Notes: generated by a model from the letters alone, not told the origin. 64,000 nt of DNA from an uncultured bacterium (GCA_900553895.1 USFB01000007.1:1-64000); one strand, 5' to 3'. Positions 1 to 9,183 are shown, numbered from the stretch's first letter. Made by a program: numbers and translations.

Positions 1-85
1 CGTCATCATTGTGATTATCCACTTTTTCTTGTGCATACTTTTCTACTAATAATTTGTCAATAAAATCTTTTGCGCCAATTGCCAT
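1..85 (-). CDS. N-terminal fragment of an unidentified protein (gene runs off the left edge)
   Basis: Only the first 28 codons are inside the window, starting at the ATG read leftwards from 85. A strong Shine-Dalgarno sequence (GGGAGAGA) lies 6-7 bases before it, so the start is well supported. The visible peptide begins MAIGAKDFIDKLLVEKYAQE and ends in a run of Asp/Asn; it is charged, probably helical, and has no signal peptide. I do not recognise the family and cannot assign a function from so short a piece. Confidence 0.6.
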   Translation of the reverse strand, partial: MAIGAKDFIDKLLVEKYAQEKVDNHNDD

Positions 86-422
86 AATGTTTCTCTCCCA
101 TATTCTCTTGTTTATATCTTATGTATATATAAAGTATTTATTTTTTGAAAAATTGCCTTTTATGAATCGAAGTGTAAAGGAATGTTACGAAATCGTATTA
201 AAAACGTTATAAAGTTTTATAAATGTGGTACATGAAAAATATACATTGTATAATTAAAGACATAAGGATATGTAATGCTTAAGATGAGAGGCTTTAGCGT
301 AAAAGGTATAAATAAAAACCCGCTGAACTTACTCAAACTCTCTGAAATTCTGCATTTCGGGGGACTAAAAGCCTGCTCTGGTGGGTATTTTATGACTAAA
401 CTTTCCGTATATAAATTTAATT

Positions 423-510
423 ACCCTGCACCCGAAAATCTAAGTTTCGCATCACGAAGTGCTGTTCAATTTGATTTTTTACCCTCTCCCACAAGGGGCA
501 CTACTGTCCA
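423..510. repeat. Dispersed intergenic repeat, family C (CCCGAAAATCTAAG ... CCCTCTCC)
   Basis: This copy contains ACCCGAAAATCTAAGTTTCG followed by TTACCCTCTCCCACAAGGGG. The same order of blocks recurs at 7786-7867, and an inverted copy lies at 22160-22222. It ends with CACTACTGTCC, whose complement (GGACAGTAGTG) also appears near 16650. The short reading frame crossing this repeat is probably accidental. Confidence 0.75.
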
Positions 511-542
511 AATAAAATTTTGATACAATAAAAATAGTTATC

Positions 543-702
543 AAAAGGCTGGATTTCTCGTATTATAATACACTTCCAAACTTGTATTTAATACTACAGG
601 CTTGGACGTGAAGTGTAAAAATCGCACCTCAAAATGACGCCAAGTCGATAGTTTCACTTTTCGTCATTCTGAGAAACTGTGTTTCGAAGAATCCAGCTTT
701 TT
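543..702. repeat. MITE-like inverted repeat, family B (GGCTGGATT ... AATCCAGC)
   Basis: The ends are inverted copies of each other (AAAAGGCTGGATT and AATCCAGCTTTTT). The interior carries CACCTCAAAATGACG and GTCATTCTGAGAAACTG. A second copy at 60093-60246 is the reverse complement of this one across most of its length, so the two are one element in opposite orientations. No coding capacity is visible. Confidence 0.8.
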
Positions 703-922
703 ATTATCTTTTATCTTTTGTCTTGATATTATTTAAGATTTTTATGACGAAGGTTATTACGAAATCCTAACACTGTAACTTGAAATTTTTACCGAATAGT
801 AGTGCTCGTGGAGAGGGTTTGCGCAATTGTGCTTGCAGAACGCATTTCTGCAATTCCTCAACCGGAGTATTTTTTATTTTCCCTTGTTTATGCTATGATT
901 ATTGTAATTGGAGAGGATTATT

Positions 923-3565
923 ATGATAAATTTTTTATTAAAACTATTAGGTGACCCGAACGAAAAAAAAGTAAAAAAAATATTAGGAATTATAGACCAT
1001 ATAAATGCTTTAGAACCTGAATTTGAAAAGCTTTCAGATGAAGAACTAAGAGGAAAAACTGCTGAATTTAAGAAGATTTTGGACGCTCGTCCAACTTCTG
1101 ACAATGAAAAAGCAGATAAGATTTTAGAAAAAGAAGCGTTGGATAAAATTTTACCTGAAGCTTTTGCGGTTGTAAGAGAAGCGGGTAAGCGTGTTTTAAA
1201 TATGCGTCACTTTGATGTTCAGTTAATTGGTGCGTATTTCTTGCATAACGGTCATATTGCCGAAATGAGAACCGGTGAAGGTAAAACTCTTGTGGCAACT
1301 CTTGCGGCTTATTTGAACGCACTTACAGGAAAAGGTGTTCACGTTGTAACAGTAAACGATTACCTTGCAAAACGTGACAGTGAATGGATGGGTAAGATTT
1401 ACAAGTTCTTAGGGTTATCGGTTGGTGTGATTCTTTCTAATCAGCACGATGCAGACGAATTTAATCGCAAGCGTGCTGCTTACAATTGTGATATCACTTA
1501 CGGTACAAATAACGAATTCGGCTTTGACTATTTGCGTGACAATATGGCAGCTTCTAAAGATATGCTTGTTCAAAGACCTTTTAACTACGCGATTATCGAT
1601 GAAGTAGACAGTATTTTAATTGACGAAGCAAGAACTCCTCTTATCATTAGCGGACGTGTTGAAAAATCTGCCGATACATATACTTTAATGGCAAAAGTTG
1701 CACCACAATTAGAAAAGAATACAGATTATGAAGTTGACGAAAAGAATAAAAACGTTATTCTAACTGAAGATGGTATTGATAAGGCGCAAGAAATTATCGG
1801 TTGCAAAGATTTGTTTGATATAAATAATCAATACGCGCACGATTTATTAAACGCACTAAAAGCAAAAGAATTATTTACTCGTGATACAGATTACGTCGTA
1901 AAAGACGGCGAAATCATGATTGTTGATGAGTTTACGGGACGTTTAATGCCTGGTAGACGTTGGTCAGACGGCTTACACCAAGCAATTGAGGCTAAAGAAG
2001 GCGTAGAAATACAAGACGAAACTCAAACTTTAGCAAGTATAACTTTCCAAAACTTATTCAGACTTTATCCTAAATTATCAGGTATGACAGGTACTGCAAT
2101 GACAGAAGAAGCCGAATTTGGTAAAATTTACAATTTGGAAGTAACTGTTATTCCTACAAACAAGCCTGATATCAGAATAAATTATCCTGATGTTATTTAT
2201 AAAACCGAAAAAGCAAAATATGATGCAGTTGTTGAGGATATTATTGAACAAAATAAACTTGGTCGTCCTGTTTTGGTTGGTACGGTTAGTATTGAAAAAT
2301 CTGAATATATTTCAGCACTTTTAAATAAAAAAGGTGTTAAACACAATGTATTAAACGCTAAACAGCACGAACGCGAAGCTTACATTATCGCTCAAGCTGG
2401 TCGTGTAGGTGCGGTTACAATCGCAACAAACATGGCGGGTCGTGGTACAGATATTCTATTAGGTGGTAACGCCGAATTTTTAGCAAAAGAAGAATTAGAA
2501 AAACGAGGAATATCTCCTGAAGATGAAAGCTACGAAGCATTGAAAGACGAAGCGCTCGCTAACGCCCGCGCCATTACTGAAAAAGAACACGCAAAGGTAA
2601 TTGAATTAGGCGGACTTCACGTAATCGGTACAGAACGACACGAGTCACGAAGAATTGACAACCAGTTAAGAGGTCGTGCAGCTCGTCAAGGCGATCCTGG
2701 TTCTACAAGATTTTTCTTATCTTTGGAAGATAATCTAATGAGAATTTTTGGCGGTGATAAGATTACAGGCTTAATGAATATGCTTAATGTAGAAGAAAAT
2801 ATGGCGATTGAATCTTCTTTGATTACTCGTCAAATTCAATCTGCTCAAAAGAAAGTTGAAACTTATCACTTTGATATTCGTAAAAACGTGCTTCAATATG
2901 ACGATGTTATGAATATTCAAAGAGAAAAATTCTATGCTCAAAGACGTAAAGTATTGGAAGGCAAAGATTTGAGAAGTGATATTGAATTTATGATTGATAA
3001 AGAAGTTGACAGACTTTTAAAAAGCTATATCACTCCGGAGATGAATCCTGAAGAATATATCCAAGAGGATTTGGAAACTCTTATAAAAGAATTACATGCA
3101 ACAATTCCGCAAATGTCTTATATTACAATGGATGATATTAAAGGTCAAAGATTTAATAGAATTTACGATTCTTTAAAAGAAGCTGCTCAAAAAGCTTATA
3201 AAGAACATGAAGAAGAAATTATAGGATTTTATAATTCAATTTCTGAACAGTATGACCCTTCTTTTGTGAAACAAGAATTATTCTCATCTGACAATATCAT
3301 GCGCTCTTTAGAAAGAGATATCCTTTTGAGAGTTGTTGATAATCAATGGATTGACCACTTGCACAATATTGATATGCTGAAAGACGGTATTGGTTTGCGT
3401 GCTTACGGTCAAAAAGATCCATTGATTGAATATAAAAAAGAAGCTTACGATTTGTTCAACAAAATGATGTTTGAAATTCAAAGTAACACTGTTAGATATT
3501 TATTCCGTGCAAAATTTGGAATTCAGTTTGTATCAGATGACGGTGTAGAAGTTATAGAAGGGTAG
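923..3565 (+). CDS. secA: Protein translocase ATPase SecA
   Basis: SecA is the motor that pushes unfolded preproteins through the SecYEG channel at the inner membrane; secY is also in this window. About 880 residues. Visible signatures are the Walker A loop MRTGEGKT (about 115-122), the DEVD box (about 226-229), GRLMPGRRW, the SGMTGTA segment, TNMAGRGTDI, and the C-terminal motor motif QLRGRAARQGDPG. I chose the ATG at 923 because GGAGAGG lies directly upstream; an in-frame TTG at 908 overlaps that ribosome site and would be too early. The protein stops shortly after the helical scaffold and lacks the usual C-terminal zinc-binding Cys/His tail seen in Escherichia coli SecA. It ends 5 bases before a convergent gene. 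Confidence 0.97.
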   Translation: MINFLLKLLGDPNEKKVKKILGIIDHINALEPEFEKLSDEELRGKTAEFKKILDARPTSDNEKADKILEKEALDKILPEAFAVVREAGKRVLNMRHFDVQLIGAYFLHNGHIAEMRTGEGKTLVATLAAYLNALTGKGVHVVTVNDYLAKRDSEWMGKIYKFLGLSVGVILSNQHDADEFNRKRAAYNCDITYGTNNEFGFDYLRDNMAASKDMLVQRPFNYAIIDEVDSILIDEARTPLIISGRVEKSADTYTLMAKVAPQLEKNTDYEVDEKNKNVILTEDGIDKAQEIIGCKDLFDINNQYAHDLLNALKAKELFTRDTDYVVKDGEIMIVDEFTGRLMPGRRWSDGLHQAIEAKEGVEIQDETQTLASITFQNLFRLYPKLSGMTGTAMTEEAEFGKIYNLEVTVIPTNKPDIRINYPDVIYKTEKAKYDAVVEDIIEQNKLGRPVLVGTVSIEKSEYISALLNKKGVKHNVLNAKQHEREAYIIAQAGRVGAVTIATNMAGRGTDILLGGNAEFLAKEELEKRGISPEDESYEALKDEALANARAITEKEHAKVIELGGLHVIGTERHESRRIDNQLRGRAARQGDPGSTRFFLSLEDNLMRIFGGDKITGLMNMLNVEENMAIESSLITRQIQSAQKKVETYHFDIRKNVLQYDDVMNIQREKFYAQRRKVLEGKDLRSDIEFMIDKEVDRLLKSYITPEMNPEEYIQEDLETLIKELHATIPQMSYITMDDIKGQRFNRIYDSLKEAAQKAYKEHEEEIIGFYNSISEQYDPSFVKQELFSSDNIMRSLERDILLRVVDNQWIDHLHNIDMLKDGIGLRAYGQKDPLIEYKKEAYDLFNKMMFEIQSNTVRYLFRAKFGIQFVSDDGVEVIEG

Positions 3566-3570
3566 TTTAC

Positions 3571-5808
3571 CTACTCTTCTCTTGTCATAGAAAGTAATAT
3601 TTCTTGCGGAATATACGTATTTTTTACCCCTGAATCCGTATTTGCCATAAAGAATTCGACCGTTTCACCAAAATCAATACCGAGTTTTTCAAACGGAATA
3701 CAAACATCAATAACATCGTTATATACAATTTTTATGCCATCAGGGTTATCAAGCGTCCACATGTTAGGATGTAAAACTGCGGTTAATCTTGGCGGATAAA
3801 GCGTATCTTTAACTAATGTTAGCGTAAGTTCATGTTCAAATTTTTCAAGTAAAATAGGATATGGATTATCGGTTTTACTGATTAATCTAATATATGCTCT
3901 ATCATTAGTTTTACTTGCATTTCTAGTATAAATATAAAACTGATTAATTCTATCAACAAAACTGATTTCACCGGAACCTTTGTTTATATGGAGTCTAAAA
4001 TAAATATTATCTTTATCGCAACCGAAATTAATTTTGTCAACATTTTTGTTTTCTCTAAAAACAGGACCGTCAATCATGCTGATTGTACCTGAATTATACC
4101 AATCATCAGAGCTTTTATTTAAACCGTCCATTTGCGGTGTAATGTGACGTTTCGGATGCTTAAATGGTACATCAAGTGTTGTGATAAGAGTTTTGTCCAA
4201 ATAATCAGGATACTTTAAGCCCAAAATTAAATAAACATTTTTTAAGCGTTCTCTGAACATATAGTCGAAAATAAAATCTTGACCTGAATTGTTCGGTTCA
4301 CCATACCACCAAAACCAATCACTGCCTTCTGCAATAAGCAATTCTCGTTTTGCAAGTTTGATTTGTGGATGGTTTTTATTTCCCTTAACAAAATTATCAA
4401 AATCATCTTTTGTTTGTTTTAAATAAGCCCAAGCCTTATTCTTTTCTGGTTCACCAATCCAATATTGGAAAGTTTTGTCAATCCAAGAACCTGAAAAAAT
4501 TTTCTTCAAAGTTTTTTTGTGTTTATCATTTTCGATATAATCACTGATAAGTACCGTTTCAAGGCTTTCATCATTTTCTATAAGCGAATAAATATTTTCT
4601 AAAAATTCGATACCGTCGTTTTGATAATTTTCCCAACAATTTTCACAGTCGGAAGCAATTGTTAAAAGATGGGTCTTATCAGGAGATACAAGAAGTTTAT
4701 TTTGTATCATTTTAATTTTTTCGTACAAATCGCCGGCAGCCATTTTCGGGTTTATGCCTGCGTATTCAAAGTTTATCAGATTTGGAATTGACCTATCTCT
4801 GAAAATAATATCTATGCTATTTTCTTTTGTTTGATATTCATAAACTTTCAACAAATGATAAGGATCGTTTAAATTACCTTTAAAATCCCTGATAAAATCA
4901 AAGTTTATAGAATTTGCAAGAACTCCTTCATCGGAAATCGTCCATTTTACGCCCGCTTTAGATAATAAGCCAAGAGTTTTTGGACCTAAACATAGTTCAG
5001 GTGGCCACATTCCTTTTGGACGCACGCCAAAAATTTCTTCTATTCTATCTAATGCACTTTTGATTTGATACTTAGCGTCATCAAGCATTCCTAAATTAGC
5101 AGGCAGACCTTCTGTTGTTAAAACTGATTTTACGGAAGCTTTGACATCAATTAAAATTGGTAAAATAGCATGATAATAAGGACTTGTCGAAAGTTCTATT
5201 CTGCCTTCTTTTATATATTTCTTATAAGTTGGAATAATTTCTCTGATAATTGCTTTTTGAATTGATAAAATTTCAATTCTGTCTTCTTGAGTATAGTTAT
5301 ATTGCTTTTCCCACAACTCTTCTAAGCGAGGATAGCGCGCAAAATGAACAGGGTCAATCCACACGAGATTGAATAAAGCCATCAAATCTGAAAGTTCTTG
5401 TGCGCTAAAATCTTCTAATGTCGCAACATCTTTAGAAAAACGCTTTTGGTATAAATTTTTGTAGTTTTCACTACGATAAATCATTGTTTCGAATTTTGAA
5501 CTGAAGAAGTTATTTAAAATAAACGCTTTTTCTTCGTCCGTCAAACGCTCGGTGTCAGATGCCGTTAATTCAGAATGAATGTCGTGGTACCCTTGTTCTG
5601 TATAATCAAGAATAGCATCCAAAAGCGCAGGAACAATGTTAAAATTTAATTTCAGTTTAGGAAACTTTTCTAAAAATAATACCATGTCCAGATAGTCTTT
5701 TACTGCATGTAACCTAACCCAAGGCATCAAATATGTGCCTTCCAACTCGTAAACCGGTTGATGCATGTGCCAATAAACGGCAAGAGAAAGTTTCTGCTTA
5801 TTTTTCAT
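3571..5808 (-). CDS. Glycoside hydrolase family 57 protein (alpha-amylase/4-alpha-glucanotransferase type)
   Basis: GH57 enzymes act on alpha-1,4 or alpha-1,6 glucans such as glycogen by a retaining mechanism. The N-terminus has the typical SLAVYWHMHQPVYE stretch. The nucleophile motif is WPPELC (Glu about residue 271) and the general-acid region appears as ASDCENCWENY (Asp about 385). A tryptophan-rich stretch (DWFWWYGEP) and a beta-rich C-terminal domain follow. There is no signal peptide, so it is probably cytoplasmic and works on stored glycogen. At 745 residues it matches the long GH57 proteins known from cyanobacteria. The exact activity (amylase, branching, or glucanotransferase) cannot be told by eye. 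It is convergent with secA, and no other glucan gene is adjacent; a GH77-like gene lies at 38.3-40.0 kb. Confidence 0.9.
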   Translation of the reverse strand: MKNKQKLSLAVYWHMHQPVYELEGTYLMPWVRLHAVKDYLDMVLFLEKFPKLKLNFNIVPALLDAILDYTEQGYHDIHSELTASDTERLTDEEKAFILNNFFSSKFETMIYRSENYKNLYQKRFSKDVATLEDFSAQELSDLMALFNLVWIDPVHFARYPRLEELWEKQYNYTQEDRIEILSIQKAIIREIIPTYKKYIKEGRIELSTSPYYHAILPILIDVKASVKSVLTTEGLPANLGMLDDAKYQIKSALDRIEEIFGVRPKGMWPPELCLGPKTLGLLSKAGVKWTISDEGVLANSINFDFIRDFKGNLNDPYHLLKVYEYQTKENSIDIIFRDRSIPNLINFEYAGINPKMAAGDLYEKIKMIQNKLLVSPDKTHLLTIASDCENCWENYQNDGIEFLENIYSLIENDESLETVLISDYIENDKHKKTLKKIFSGSWIDKTFQYWIGEPEKNKAWAYLKQTKDDFDNFVKGNKNHPQIKLAKRELLIAEGSDWFWWYGEPNNSGQDFIFDYMFRERLKNVYLILGLKYPDYLDKTLITTLDVPFKHPKRHITPQMDGLNKSSDDWYNSGTISMIDGPVFRENKNVDKINFGCDKDNIYFRLHINKGSGEISFVDRINQFYIYTRNASKTNDRAYIRLISKTDNPYPILLEKFEHELTLTLVKDTLYPPRLTAVLHPNMWTLDNPDGIKIVYNDVIDVCIPFEKLGIDFGETVEFFMANTDSGVKNTYIPQEILLSMTREE

Positions 5809-5931
5809 AACTAGAGTATACTAAAAATTTACAAGCTTCGCAAGGATAAGTTACAGGTAAAATTTATATTTTGGGCATTATTAATTTTTCGGTCGGTAGA
5901 CGTTAGTCTACCTTTAACATATTTTCTGTAT

Positions 5932-6046
5932 CACCCTCATCAGAGCTCCGCTCAGCTTCTCCCCTCAAGGGCGAAGCCATAAATAAGTTGATTTAACGCA
6001 AGTAACGGCTTCTCCTTTTGAGGGGAGAAGCTGAACGGAGCTGATA
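5932..6046. repeat. Long inverted repeat, family F (CAGCTTCTCCCCTC)
   Basis: Two arms of about 30 bases (ATCAGAGCTCCGCTCAGC onward and its near-complement ending GCTGAACGGAGCTGAT) flank about 50 bases. A diverged copy lies at 35291-35341 (GAGGGGAGAAGCTGC and GGGCTGATGAGGGTG). It can fold into a strong hairpin. Confidence 0.75.
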
Positions 6047-6120
6047 TAAAGAAAACTTAATAATATTTTTCAAAACATATTCAATTGAATGAGTTCAAGA
6101 AGTAATCGCAACACTAAGTT

Positions 6121-6426
6121 CTCAAAAATAAATTTTTAAAACAAAGAAATGTTCAAGATTTTATTCTAAAATATTTGAAATATGGTTATTCACCAGCAAT
6201 AATCAGTCATTTATTAGAAGAACGTTTTGCACACAAAATTTCACATGAAACTCTTTACATATACATTTATTCTCCTAAAAAACATTTATTTTAATATTTT
6301 TTACGCGGAAAAATAGTTAGAATACATAGAAAAAAGAAATACGAAAGAAATCAATATATTAAATTAGGGAAAAATAACATACCAAATCGTATAGCTTCAA
6401 AATTTTTAGCTTATGGAAATTTATAA
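6121..6426 (+). pseudogene. Remnant of an IS30-family transposase
   Basis: One frame reads through KYGYSPAIISHLLEERF and KISHETLYIYIYSPKKHLF, meets a TAA stop at 6292-6294, then continues in the same frame as FLRGKIVRIHRKKKYERN and KNNIPNRIASK. These match the order of IS30-family transposases: the HTH end (YSPEQI...), ISHETIYxYIY, LRRxxKxxRKR and IPNRxSIxxRP. The N-terminal part and the whole DDE catalytic core are absent, so the element is dead. A 12-base perfect inverted repeat lies just downstream. Confidence 0.75.
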
Positions 6427-6455
6427 AACAAGTAAGGAGGATAATCTTTTTTTGT

Positions 6456-6493
6456 AATTGTCACGAGGAATAATTTTGTTTCTCGTGACAATT
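6456..6493. repeat. 12-base perfect inverted repeat (AATTGTCACGAG / CTCGTGACAATT)
   Basis: The arms at 6456-6467 and 6482-6493 are exact complements with a 14-base spacer. It lies between the IS30 remnant and the U32 gene. It could be a transcription-stop hairpin, an operator for the downstream gene, or fused ends of the dead insertion sequence; the sequence alone does not decide. Confidence 0.6.
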
Positions 6494-6540
6494 CTGTTAT
6501 GATTCTGTAAAACTCTCCCTTTTTGTGTTAAAATTGTTGT

Positions 6541-7776
6541 ATGAATAGACCTGAATTATTGATGCCGGCAGGCAATGTTGAAAAATTAAAATATGCGATT
6601 AAATACGGAGCTGATGCCGTATACTTGGGAGTTGTAGATTTTAGCTTAAGAGCGATGAGAAAAGGTGAACTTATTACTTTAGAAAACCTTAAAACTGCTA
6701 TTTCTACCGCGCAACAAATGGGCGCAAAAGCTTATTTGACATTGAATATATTTGGCTTTAATAGCGATATAAAAGCTTTAGAGCAATCTATGGATGTAAT
6801 TGCGGATTCAAATCCCGATGCACTTATTATAAGTGATGTTGGAATTATGAGATTAGCAAAAAAATATATGCCAAATACTGATATTCATGTAAGCACACAA
6901 GCAAATATTCTTAATTATGAAGCTGTGCGTTTTTGGCAAGATATGGGCGCAACTCGTGCAATTTTAGCGAGAGAACTTCCTATAAAAGATGTTGCTGAAA
7001 TTAAGCAAAGAGTTCCTGAGATGGAATTGGAATGTTTTATCCATGGCGCGCAATGTGTGTCATTTTCGGGCAGATGCTTGTTGAGTGATTATATGACAAA
7101 TGGCGAAAGAAAAGCCAACTCCGGCAATTGTTCTCAACCTTGCAGGTGGAGTTACAAACTTGTTGAAGAAACTCGCCCGGGGCAGTATTATGAAATCGAA
7201 GAAAACGAAAAAGGCACTCATATTTTAAGTACGAAAGATTTGTGCCTCGTAAAACATTTAAAAGATATGATAGATGCGGGCATTGATTCATTTAAGGTTG
7301 AAGGCAGAACAAAGAGTCTTTATTATGTTTCAGCAGTAGCCAAAGCTTATAGAGAAGCAATAGACACTGTTCTTAAAAATCCAAACGCAGATATGCAGCC
7401 TTATTATGATGAACTTTTAAAAGTCGGTAATAGAGGCTATACAACAGGATTTTATCTTGGTGAAGGCTATCCGAAAGACGGATATAGCTATGATATTTCA
7501 AAAGGTCTTGCTGGTGCCGATTTTCTGTGTGAATTTTGGGGCAGAGAAGGCGATTACTACAAGATAAAAACAAAAAATAAATTCAATAAAAATGAAGATA
7601 TTGAAGTTATTTCACCTGAAGAAAAATTTGTTACACAAGTTACAGAAATTAAGAATATGAAGGGTGAAGAACTGGAACTTGCAAATACAAATGATGAGCT
7701 TTTGGTTAAATTAACAAATGCGCCGAAGGATGCGGAGTTTGCGTTGGCTAGGACGGTTGGGATAAAGAGAGTGTAG
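6541..7776 (+). CDS. Peptidase U32 family protein, probable tRNA/rRNA hydroxylation protein (TrhP/RlhA-like)
   Basis: Proteins of this family were named peptidases, but bacterial members such as TrhP (YegQ) and RlhA are now known to be needed for hydroxylation of tRNA or 23S rRNA bases. The start RPELLMPAGNVEKLK and the block GADAVYLGV are characteristic. The core signature is present: CFIHGAQCVSFSGRC followed by NSGNCSQPCRW, giving the conserved cysteines (about residues 166-205) thought to bind an iron-sulfur cluster. FKVEGRTKS is also typical. At 411 residues it is close to the single-domain TrhP length. It stands alone, followed by yqeG after about 150 bases of repeats. The choice between TrhP and RlhA is uncertain. 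Confidence 0.88.
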   Translation: MNRPELLMPAGNVEKLKYAIKYGADAVYLGVVDFSLRAMRKGELITLENLKTAISTAQQMGAKAYLTLNIFGFNSDIKALEQSMDVIADSNPDALIISDVGIMRLAKKYMPNTDIHVSTQANILNYEAVRFWQDMGATRAILARELPIKDVAEIKQRVPEMELECFIHGAQCVSFSGRCLLSDYMTNGERKANSGNCSQPCRWSYKLVEETRPGQYYEIEENEKGTHILSTKDLCLVKHLKDMIDAGIDSFKVEGRTKSLYYVSAVAKAYREAIDTVLKNPNADMQPYYDELLKVGNRGYTTGFYLGEGYPKDGYSYDISKGLAGADFLCEFWGREGDYYKIKTKNKFNKNEDIEVISPEEKFVTQVTEIKNMKGEELELANTNDELLVKLTNAPKDAEFALARTVGIKRV

Positions 7777-7785
7777 TTTATTTGC

Positions 7786-7867
7786 ACCTCTTGCCCGAAA
7801 ATCTAAGCTTCGAGCTTTAAATTGCTCTTAACTTTGATTTTCTACCCTCTCCTGCAAGGGGCGAGGG
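7786..7867. repeat. Dispersed intergenic repeat, family C
   Basis: This is a second copy of the 423-510 repeat: TTGCCCGAAAATCTAAG, then TTTGATTTTCTACCCTCTCC and TGCAAGGGGCGAGGG, in the same orientation. Confidence 0.75.
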
Positions 7868-7876
7868 ATGCTGATT

Positions 7877-7903
7877 GTAGGTTGGGGTTTCACCCCAACA
7901 AAA
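7877..7903. repeat. Short hairpin repeat, family D (GTAGGTTGGGGTTTCACCCCAAC)
   Basis: The stem TTGGGGT/ACCCCAA closes a TTC loop. The same sequence occurs at 11716-11742, and inverted relatives with TTGGGCT stems occur at 29850-29873 and 44400-44423. Confidence 0.75.
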
Positions 7904-7922
7904 ACAAATACGGAATACAAAA

Positions 7923-8399
7923 ATGTTATTAAAACCTGATTATAATTTAAAAAATATATATGAAATTAATTTTGAAGAACTGAAGCAACAAGGCATAAAA
8001 TGTGTTATGTTTGATTTGGACAGTACAGTTATGGTGTCTAAATCCGCTGATTTTTTGCCTGAAACAGTCGAATGGTTTAATTCGTTTTTGAAAGATTTTG
8101 AAGTTGCGATTATTTCTAATAATAAGAGTGAAGAATATATTGCAAATGCTTCTAAAATTGCTCCTTGCAGAGTTATTGGCAAAGCAAACAAGCCAAACCC
8201 TAAAATTATGGGTGAATATTTGAAATCTGTAGGCGTTGAACCTAAAAATGCGGTTATGGTTGGTGATAGACCTTTGACTGATATTTTGGCAGGTAAATTG
8301 TTAGGTTGCAAAACAATTTTAGTGGGTTCAATTAATCCGAAAGAAAATTTGCCGACAAAGTTTGTAAGAGCTTTGGAAAGAAGTACGATTAGAAGGTGA
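7923..8399 (+). CDS. yqeG: YqeG family HAD-superfamily (IIIA) phosphatase
   Basis: A HAD-type hydrolase whose physiological substrate is not well defined in bacteria; plant and cyanobacterial relatives act on phosphatidylglycerophosphate. The catalytic motif I reads MFDLDSTV (nucleophile Asp about residue 36), motif II is IISNN, motif III includes the KPNPK stretch, and motif IV is MVGDRPLTDI. The N-terminal LKPDYNLKNI stretch and total length of 158 residues fit YqeG proteins. Nothing suggests a signal peptide. It follows the U32 gene in the same direction with two short repeats between, so co-transcription is possible but not shown. Confidence 0.9.
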   Translation: MLLKPDYNLKNIYEINFEELKQQGIKCVMFDLDSTVMVSKSADFLPETVEWFNSFLKDFEVAIISNNKSEEYIANASKIAPCRVIGKANKPNPKIMGEYLKSVGVEPKNAVMVGDRPLTDILAGKLLGCKTILVGSINPKENLPTKFVRALERSTIRR

Positions 8400-8536
8400 A
8401 AATTTTAAAAGAAATCACTATGCGAACCAGTTGTTAGTAACAATATTATCAATTCTTCGTTTATTATTTCTTGTAGGTAGTTCAATGCCTCGTTGCAGAA
8501 GTTATATCTTCCATGCTTACTTTATTGCAAAGTTTG
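8400..8536. other. Short intergenic stretch, possible dead coding remnant on the minus strand
   Basis: Read leftwards, one frame gives about 34 codons (NEALNYLQEIINEELI...) ending at a stop, without a start codon or ribosome site. I could not match it to a family. It may be a vestige of a deleted gene; nothing firm can be said. Confidence 0.25.
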
Positions 8537-8995
8537 TTATTGTTGAGACTGTTGCCACTTATATGTTTTATTTAATAATCTTGGTTTCTTTATTAATTCC
8601 GCCCATAATTCAGCATTGCTACTTGGTGCTATTGCCTGATATCCCAATTCAAAATCTTTATAAGAATAACTTGAAACAGGTTTACCCTCTTTGTCGTATG
8701 TCATTCCTGCTTTTACTGCTATTGTGTTATTTGAATAATCTATAATATATTGAGATAAACCATATTCAATTTTTTTATTAGTTGCTTTTTCTAAATCTTT
8801 ATATATACCATTTCCCTCGTATTTTGTCCAGAAAATACGTTTATTATGATTCATATAACCATAATTATCTACATAAATTTTAATACTGTCTTTGTCTATA
8901 AAGTTGTTATCATCTACTTGTACCCATGAAGCACCAAAGCAAAATGTAACAGTAATATTTAATATAATCAATAATGAGATAATAAACTTTTTCAT
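8537..8995 (-). CDS. Secreted protein resembling surface-adhesin protein E family
   Basis: A 152-residue protein with a clear signal peptide (MKKFIISLLIILNITVTFCFG) and a mature part starting ASWVQVDDNNFIDKDSI. That opening, the run of alternating strands around FWTKYEG, the YDKEGKPVSSY segment and the end block YQAIAPSSNAELWA fit small proteins assigned to the surface-adhesin E domain, whose true role in most bacteria is unknown. The ATG at 8995 is chosen because AAAGGAG lies 5-6 bases before it; an in-frame GTG two codons earlier would overlap that site. It probably works in the periplasm. A dyad spanning a possible promoter lies just upstream. Confidence 0.7.
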   Translation of the reverse strand: MKKFIISLLIILNITVTFCFGASWVQVDDNNFIDKDSIKIYVDNYGYMNHNKRIFWTKYEGNGIYKDLEKATNKKIEYGLSQYIIDYSNNTIAVKAGMTYDKEGKPVSSYSYKDFELGYQAIAPSSNAELWAELIKKPRLLNKTYKWQQSQQ

Positions 8996-9004
8996 ATTCA
9001 CTCC

Positions 9005-9038
9005 TTTTACGTATTAATATTATCATAAATACGTAAAA
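9005..9038 (-). promoter_or_regulatory. Dyad symmetry over a possible -10 box upstream of the 8995 gene
   Basis: TTTTACGTATT (9005-9015) and AATACGTAAAA (9028-9038) are perfect 11-base complements. The spacer on the minus strand contains TATGATAAT, a good -10-like sequence about 30 bases before the start codon. This is the layout of an operator covering a promoter, though a transcript hairpin is also possible. Confidence 0.4.
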
Positions 9039-9183
9039 ACTGTATTTTATGTAGCTTTATTCAGTTTTTAACTGAAACTTAATGACATTGGATGCGGTAA
9101 TACTTTTACCGCTAGGCAGTGATAGTATATATTATGCAACATTATCAGATAACAAATTCGAAACTCGTTAACTCTATGGTACA

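Larger units (their letters stand above)
86..922. other. Long intergenic region without a convincing gene
   Basis: It holds the promoter side of the leftward gene at 85, a TATAAT-like box at 249-254, and the family C and B repeats. A TGCTATGAT extended -10-like sequence at 891-899 is a candidate secA promoter. A reading frame of about 80 codons from 275 has a plausible AAGGA ribosome site but most of it is repeat sequence, so I do not call it a gene. Confidence 0.6.

Noticed and set aside
275..523. Open frame of 82 codons with an AAGGA ribosome site and a TATAAT upstream
   Set aside because: More than half of it is family C repeat sequence, so the frame is probably accidental; the first 45 codons match nothing known to me.
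908..922. TTG start of secA five codons upstream
   Set aside because: It overlaps the GGAGAGG ribosome site that serves the ATG at 923.
8431..8745. Rightward frame of about 104 codons
   Set aside because: It is the antisense shadow of the secreted protein gene at 8537-8995 and has no ribosome site.
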